Below, piece after piece: positions 60,101-64,000 of a stretch of 64,000 nt of DNA. Under the pieces are notes generated by a model, which had not been told where the DNA came from, searched no databases, and was given only the letters and a program-made list of their open reading frames with translations. The stretch spans positions 1 to 64,000 of the forward strand of contig NZ_AMRK01000004.1 in the NCBI RefSeq assembly GCF_000299875.1. Reading direction: 5' to 3'. A program made the translations under genes and the position numbers. The DNA comes from Celeribacter baekdonensis B30 (lineage in GTDB: Bacteria > Pseudomonadota > Alphaproteobacteria > Rhodobacterales > Rhodobacteraceae). How positions within the stretch are numbered: the stretch's first letter is position 1; each line of letters begins with the position of its first letter.

Positions 60101-61111
60101 TCAGGTGCGGCGATTGCGCAGCGTGTTGGCGGGGGTTTCCCCGAACCGTTTGCGATAGAGCGCCGTCATTGCCCCAAGGTTCACATAGCCCCGCGCGCGG
60201 GCAATGCTGGTCACGGTTTCGCCCGGCTGGGCCAGTTGTAGCGCCCGGCGCAGGCCATCCAGCCGTTGTGCGGTGAGGAACTCATGCGGGGTGATGCCAC
60301 GAAACCGCCGAAACCCGTCCGAGAGGCTGCGCGCGGTGATGCCAAGCTGGGCGGCAACCTCGCCAATGGTTGGTGCGCGGGCGGCAGTGTCTTGCATCAA
60401 CCGTTCGGCTTCGCGGACATAATGTGGCGCGGCGGCGCGCGCACCCGTGTCCAGATTCAGCCCGGCACAGTCCGCCCAATTGCGCAGCAGATCAAGACAG
60501 AGGGTTTCTTCGATGCGCCGTTCGATAAATGCATCCGCAATGCCGTCATGTTTGGCGTCAAGGGTGCGGGTGGCGTAATCCAAAAGCGACAGCCATGCCG
60601 ACTGCCCGGCGCCAAAGATCAACCGATTTTGCCAAAGATCATCCTCGGGTACAAAACCGTACCACCGCGCGGCGGTTTCCTCCATCAGCGCATGAGGGAT
60701 GGTCAGGTTGAGCTGTAAATCATTGCCATCGGCAAGGTTCCAATAGCTCGTGCGGCTGCAATCGACGACATAGCTGTCGCCCGGACGGGTATCGACGGCG
60801 TCATTGCCGTTGAGCGGATGACGCACCGAGCCACGCAGCGTGTTCACGACGATGATATTGCCGGAGCTCGGGTCAAAATCATCGGTTTTTGTCGGGGTGC
60901 CAAAACAAAAGCGGCTAAAGGTGATCTGTCCGATTTTGAGATTTCGGATGGTGGCATTTGGGTCCATGCCGCGGGTGAGGGGGCGGGTCGACAAGGGCAT
61001 ATAGGTCGTGGCGCAAAACGCGTTCACCACCGACCAGTCGCGGGTTGTGGTCAACTTATCCTGCAACAAAGGCGCGCCGCGCCGGTCCTCCAAAAGAGCC
61101 GTTTCCAACAT
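60101..61111 (-). CDS. AraC-family transcriptional regulator
   Basis: 336 residues. N-terminal AraC-binding-like domain (about 40-200: NATIRNLKIGQITFSRFCFG, VVDCSRTSYWNLADGNDLQL), C-terminal double HTH (about 235-335: PTIGEVAAQLGITARSLSDG, FRRFRGITPHEFLTAQRLDG, GETVTSIARARGYVNLGAMT, ALYRKRFGETPANTLRNRRT). The gene upstream of ADH on the same strand may be under its control; no direct evidence. Divergent from phoX. Confidence 0.9.
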   Translation of the reverse strand: MLETALLEDRRGAPLLQDKLTTTRDWSVVNAFCATTYMPLSTRPLTRGMDPNATIRNLKIGQITFSRFCFGTPTKTDDFDPSSGNIIVVNTLRGSVRHPLNGNDAVDTRPGDSYVVDCSRTSYWNLADGNDLQLNLTIPHALMEETAARWYGFVPEDDLWQNRLIFGAGQSAWLSLLDYATRTLDAKHDGIADAFIERRIEETLCLDLLRNWADCAGLNLDTGARAAAPHYVREAERLMQDTAARAPTIGEVAAQLGITARSLSDGFRRFRGITPHEFLTAQRLDGLRRALQLAQPGETVTSIARARGYVNLGAMTALYRKRFGETPANTLRNRRT

Positions 61112-61361
61112 GCCGGATCCTCCCAGTCCTGCGATGTCACGGTCCGTGGCTTAGGGGGGACCCCATTGGACGCCGATCCCGTGTCTTGTCCGTAGTCTTG
61201 GGCAAATTGTGCCGAAAGCTGAGCCGTGCGGCAAGAACAATCCATGTGCAATGTGTTGAATGGGGCCGAGGGCGCGGCGGGGGCAGGTCCGGTTGGCGTG
61301 GCCCCGGCGCGCAGATCTGCCTAAGGTCGCTGCCGTAAGGTCAAGGCGCGGTTTCATCATT

Positions 61362-61390
61362 TTGTCGTCTGGCTGTCATCGCTTTGTTGC
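61362..61390 (+). promoter_or_regulatory. Candidate PHO box upstream of phoX
   Basis: TTGTCGT-CTGG-CTGTCAT-CGCT-TTGTTGC: three 7-mers at exact 11-base spacing, the centre one matching the PhoB half-site CTGTCAT fully and the others in five and four of seven positions. It ends 100 bases before the phoX start. Confidence 0.5.
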
Positions 61391-61489
61391 CGAATATCGG
61401 CACCTGTGGCCCGGACGCGAGCGCGGGGGTCTTCGACGCCCCAAGACGTTTGCGCAGATAGAGCAACATTGACTGCACTGGAGCCAAAA

Positions 61490-63370
61490 ATGAATGATCA
61501 GGATTTCACCGATCTCTCTTGGGATGAATTTGACGAGATGCGCGACCCGCGCCCGCAGGACAATGGCTTTGACGCCGTGGTCGAGCGTGCCATTTCGCGT
61601 CGTGGGTTCCTGGGCGGTGCACTGGCCTTTGGGTCGGGCGCTTTGGCCATGGGAGCGGGTCTTTTGTCCTCCACCACTGCATCGCGCGCCGAAGGCATGG
61701 GCTTTGCCTTTAAACCGATCGACATCGCGACCGACCACACCATCCATGTGCCCGAGGGCTATCAGTGGAAAGTGCTCGCACGTTGGGGCGATGCGTTGTT
61801 CTCGGACGCGCAAGATGCCTATTCCCCGGACACCGGCGTTGACGTGTCGAAATCCGACCGCGTCTTTGGTGAAAACACCGATGGCATGGAACTGTTCACC
61901 GATGGTGACAAGCAAATCATCGCGGTCAACTCCGAATATGTGAACCCGAAAATCAACCTGCCCGCTGCCTCTGAAGGCATGCCGCAAAATGCCGACGAAG
62001 TCATGTTGCTCAAAAACATGCAAGGCGTGACCGTCATGGAAGTGGCGGACATGGGCAACGGTTATGAGATCGTTGTGGACAGCCCCTACAACCGCCGCAT
62101 CACCCATGAGACCCAGATGACCATGGACGGCCCGGCGGCGGGTTCCGATCTGGTGAAAACCAATGCCGACCCCGAGGGCATGTCCCCCAAAGGTACGATG
62201 AACAACTGTGGGTCCGGCAAGACGCTTTGGGGCACTTACCTGACCTGCGAAGAGAACTTTAACGGTTATTTCGGCGCCACTGGCGAATATGATGTGACCG
62301 ACGAATTCAAACGCTACGGCATCGGCGGCGAAGGTCGCTACGCCTATGAAAAATTCGATCCGCGTTACGATCTCTCGAAAGAGCCGAACGAGCCGCATCG
62401 TCATGGCTGGGTCACCGAGATCAACCCGCTTGATCCGGCGTCCACCCCGATCAAACACACCGCTTTGGGTCGCTTCAAACACGAAAACGCCGAAATGGTT
62501 CAGGCCGCCGATGGCCGTGTCGTGGTCTATATGGGCGACGATGAGCGTGGCGAATTCATCTATAAATTCGTCTCCAATGGCGTGTACACCGAGGGCGGTT
62601 CCACCGAGGGCCTCCTTTCTGACGGCACGCTCTATGTCGCCAAATTCAACGACGATATGTCGGGCGAATGGTTGGCTTTGACGCCGGAAACAACCGGCAT
62701 GTCGATCGAAGACATCCTTGTCTTCTCCCGCATTGCTGGCTCCAAAGTCGGCGCGACCACGATGGATCGCCCGGAATGGGTCGCCGCGCACCCGTCCAAG
62801 GTGGAGGCCTATTGCGCCCTGACCAACAACAAAAACCGTGGCGTGAAACCGAACGCCGGTGGTGACGACACCCCGGTCGGTGGTCCGAACCCGCGTGAGA
62901 GCAACAACTTTGGTCAAATCGTGCGCTGGATGCCAGCGGGCGCGGATCACGGTGCAGATGCGTTCACATGGGACCTCTACGTCATGGCCGGCAACCCGAG
63001 CGTCTACGACAACGCCTATGCCGGCTCCAAAAACGTCACGGCGGGCAACATGTTCAACTCGCCCGACGGCATGGCCTTCTCGTCCGACGGTTACCTCTGG
63101 ATCCAGACGGATGGTGACGACAGCAACGAAGGCGAGTTCGAAGGCCAAGGCAACAACCAGATGCTGGTTGGCAACACCGAAACCGGCGACATCGGCCGTT
63201 TCCTCACCGCTCCGAACGGCGCTGAGGTTACGGGCCTGTGCTGGTCTGCGGATAAAAAGGTCGCCTTTGTGGGCATCCAACACCCGGGCGGCTCCTGGCC
63301 GGACGGCGCGGGCAAACCGCGCTCTTCGGTGATTGCCGTGTGGCGTGAAGACGGCGCGCTGATCGGGTAA
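61490..63370 (+). CDS. phoX: PhoX-family alkaline phosphatase (Tat-exported)
   Basis: 626 residues. Tat leader with SRRGFLGGALAFGSGALAMG at about 37-56. The body is PhoX: DGMELFTDGDKQIIAVNSEY, MSPKGTMNNCGSGKTLWGTY, LTCEENFNGYFGATGEYDVT, HGWVTEINPLDPASTPIKHT, YMGDDERGEFIYKFVSN, FNSPDGMAFSSDGYLWIQTD, GEVTGLCWSADKK-type end. PhoX is a Ca/Fe enzyme that frees phosphate from organic esters in the periplasm. GGAG lies seven bases before ATG 61490. A candidate PHO box precedes it, and a strong terminator follows. Confidence 0.95.
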   Translation: MNDQDFTDLSWDEFDEMRDPRPQDNGFDAVVERAISRRGFLGGALAFGSGALAMGAGLLSSTTASRAEGMGFAFKPIDIATDHTIHVPEGYQWKVLARWGDALFSDAQDAYSPDTGVDVSKSDRVFGENTDGMELFTDGDKQIIAVNSEYVNPKINLPAASEGMPQNADEVMLLKNMQGVTVMEVADMGNGYEIVVDSPYNRRITHETQMTMDGPAAGSDLVKTNADPEGMSPKGTMNNCGSGKTLWGTYLTCEENFNGYFGATGEYDVTDEFKRYGIGGEGRYAYEKFDPRYDLSKEPNEPHRHGWVTEINPLDPASTPIKHTALGRFKHENAEMVQAADGRVVVYMGDDERGEFIYKFVSNGVYTEGGSTEGLLSDGTLYVAKFNDDMSGEWLALTPETTGMSIEDILVFSRIAGSKVGATTMDRPEWVAAHPSKVEAYCALTNNKNRGVKPNAGGDDTPVGGPNPRESNNFGQIVRWMPAGADHGADAFTWDLYVMAGNPSVYDNAYAGSKNVTAGNMFNSPDGMAFSSDGYLWIQTDGDDSNEGEFEGQGNNQMLVGNTETGDIGRFLTAPNGAEVTGLCWSADKKVAFVGIQHPGGSWPDGAGKPRSSVIAVWREDGALIG

Positions 63371-63406
63371 GCGGTTCCTCTAGGGTATCAGGCCTAGGAT
63401 CGAAAG

Positions 63407-63440
63407 GGGGTGCGGTGAAAACCGCGCCCCTTATTTTTTT
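63407..63440 (+). terminator. Rho-independent terminator of phoX
   Basis: GGGGTGCGGT (63407-63416), GAAA loop, ACCGCGCCCC (63421-63430), then TTATTTTTTT. Ten-base stem with one G-T wobble. Confidence 0.93.
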
Positions 63441-63469
63441 GGGGATGATTTCTTAATAATCGGGATACG

Positions 63470-64000
63470 CTATTCACGTCGTACAATGGCGATCAACCTT
63501 TTGAACTCCATATCGTCGGTGTCTCGCTTCCAGAAGTTTATAAAACGAGCCACCACCTGTAAATTTCCGGTTTCATAATGACCATTGCTGTCAATTCGAT
63601 CCAGAGACGGTCGCAACTGGTCGTCTGAACCGTCGAACTGCAAAGTGAGACCCGTGATTGCGCAATGATTGCCGGTTTCGTCTAGTAACTCGTTTAGATG
63701 CGTAATAAGGGCCTCTTTGGATAGCCGGAGGTCTTTGTTTTTAACTGTGCGCTCAATGGTCTGTCCATACGACTGCTTTGCGGTTTGCTCGGCTTGGTTT
63801 GCCATACTCCAGATTGCCTTGAATCTTGCATCCTTGATTTCACCATTATTAAGGCGCTCTAACTTGCTAACCCACCAAAGAGCATCCAATGTCCACAGAT
63901 CAACGCCTAGATCTTTGGATAAGCCGATCAATTTCGTATTGATGATTTCGTATTTCTTCCCAAATGATGAGTTTGGCGGGAAGCTGGGCCAAATGCCGCG
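63470..64000 (-). CDS. HNH-type protein, 5' end cut by the window edge
   Basis: 176 codons visible, with no stop or clear start up to base 64000, so the N-terminus lies outside the window. The C-terminal part has an HNH-like pattern: NHCAITGLTLQFDGSDDQLR, PSLDRIDSNGHYETGNLQVV, ARFINFWKRDTDD. The PSLDRI and GNLQVV motifs are common in HNH endonucleases of restriction or phage origin. The AT-richer base use here differs from phoX, suggesting transferred DNA. Nuclease activity is inferred from the motif only. Confidence 0.6.
   Translation of the reverse strand, partial: RGIWPSFPPNSSFGKKYEIINTKLIGLSKDLGVDLWTLDALWWVSKLERLNNGEIKDARFKAIWSMANQAEQTAKQSYGQTIERTVKNKDLRLSKEALITHLNELLDETGNHCAITGLTLQFDGSDDQLRPSLDRIDSNGHYETGNLQVVARFINFWKRDTDDMEFKRLIAIVRRE

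Noticed and set aside
61376-63283. 635-codon minus-strand frame under phoX
   Set aside because: Mirror frame of the PhoX coding sequence; low complexity and no recognisable domain.
1-64000. CRISPR array, rRNA, riboswitch or replication origin
   Set aside because: No regularly spaced repeats, rRNA-like sequence, cobalamin or other riboswitch signature, or DnaA box cluster was recognised.

Overview
This 64 kb window looks like a chromosomal segment of a Rhodobacterales (Roseobacter-group) alphaproteobacterium. The evidence is high GC with strong third-position GC bias (long antisense shadow frames under most genes), a CtrA-like OmpR regulator, an NDUFS4-type complex I accessory protein, a PhoX phosphatase, Roseobacter-style Hint_2 proteins and an ilvB-ilvN pair with a small lipoprotein gene between them. 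No rRNA, CRISPR array, replication origin or intact prophage was seen. One tRNA (Arg, TCT) is present. All assignments come from reading the sequence; no database search was run.

Layout. 1-5.9 kb: core genes (degenerate CtrA-like regulator, ABM protein plus periplasmic rhodanese, uvrB, NDUFS4-like protein, tRNA-Arg). 5.9-10.24 kb: accessory segment starting at the tRNA 3' end, with gene debris, a five-gene detoxification operon (two VOC proteins, GST, DUF1428, SnoaL-like) divergent from an HxlR regulator, and two unrelated gene fragments at its right edge. 10.27-23.05 kb: a catabolic locus with a LysR regulator, an RraA-like protein, a LuxR solo, an HpcH aldolase, a proline-iminopeptidase-like hydrolase, a nitrilase-type amidase, another hydrolase, a binding-protein ABC importer, a GntR regulator and eutBC. 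23.05-24.26 kb: broken IS6-type and IS630-type elements. 24.3-28.8 kb: two Hint-like proteins (one degenerate), a lipoprotein and two unknown proteins. 29.35-32.8 kb: a GltS-type symporter and tandem HTH regulators. 32.9-45.5 kb: a GntR regulator with two winged helices, divergent from a 12-gene block encoding an importer, two SDRs, a polysaccharide-deacetylase-fold enzyme, a Cys-rich protein, a CobW GTPase, a binding-protein paralogue without signal peptide, and an asparaginase. 46-48.9 kb: convergent response regulator and PAS histidine kinase. 49.1-53.6 kb: thiolase, AMP-ligase and nitroreductase operon, then a third HTH regulator behind an array of repeated sites. 53.8-64 kb: autotransporter barrel protein, ilvB-ilvN with a complete transcription attenuator, alcohol dehydrogenase, AraC regulator, phoX with a candidate PHO box, and an HNH-type protein cut by the window edge.

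Two gene systems stand out. The first (10.3-23 kb) joins a LuxR solo with the Tyr-to-Trp pocket change of the PipR/OryR/PsoR subfamily, a proline iminopeptidase, an amidase, an ABC importer and ethanolamine ammonia-lyase. It reads as a sensing and catabolic pathway for an ethanolamine-containing compound. The second (34.2-45.5 kb) joins polyamine-type uptake with a deacetylase-fold hydrolase (possible cyclic imidase), an asparaginase-type amidohydrolase and a CobW metallochaperone. It reads as uptake and stepwise hydrolysis of a cyclic or linear amide. Both functions are inference. The ilvB leader (promoter, 15-codon peptide with Ile-Leu-Val-Val-Val, antiterminator and terminator) is the best-supported regulatory element.
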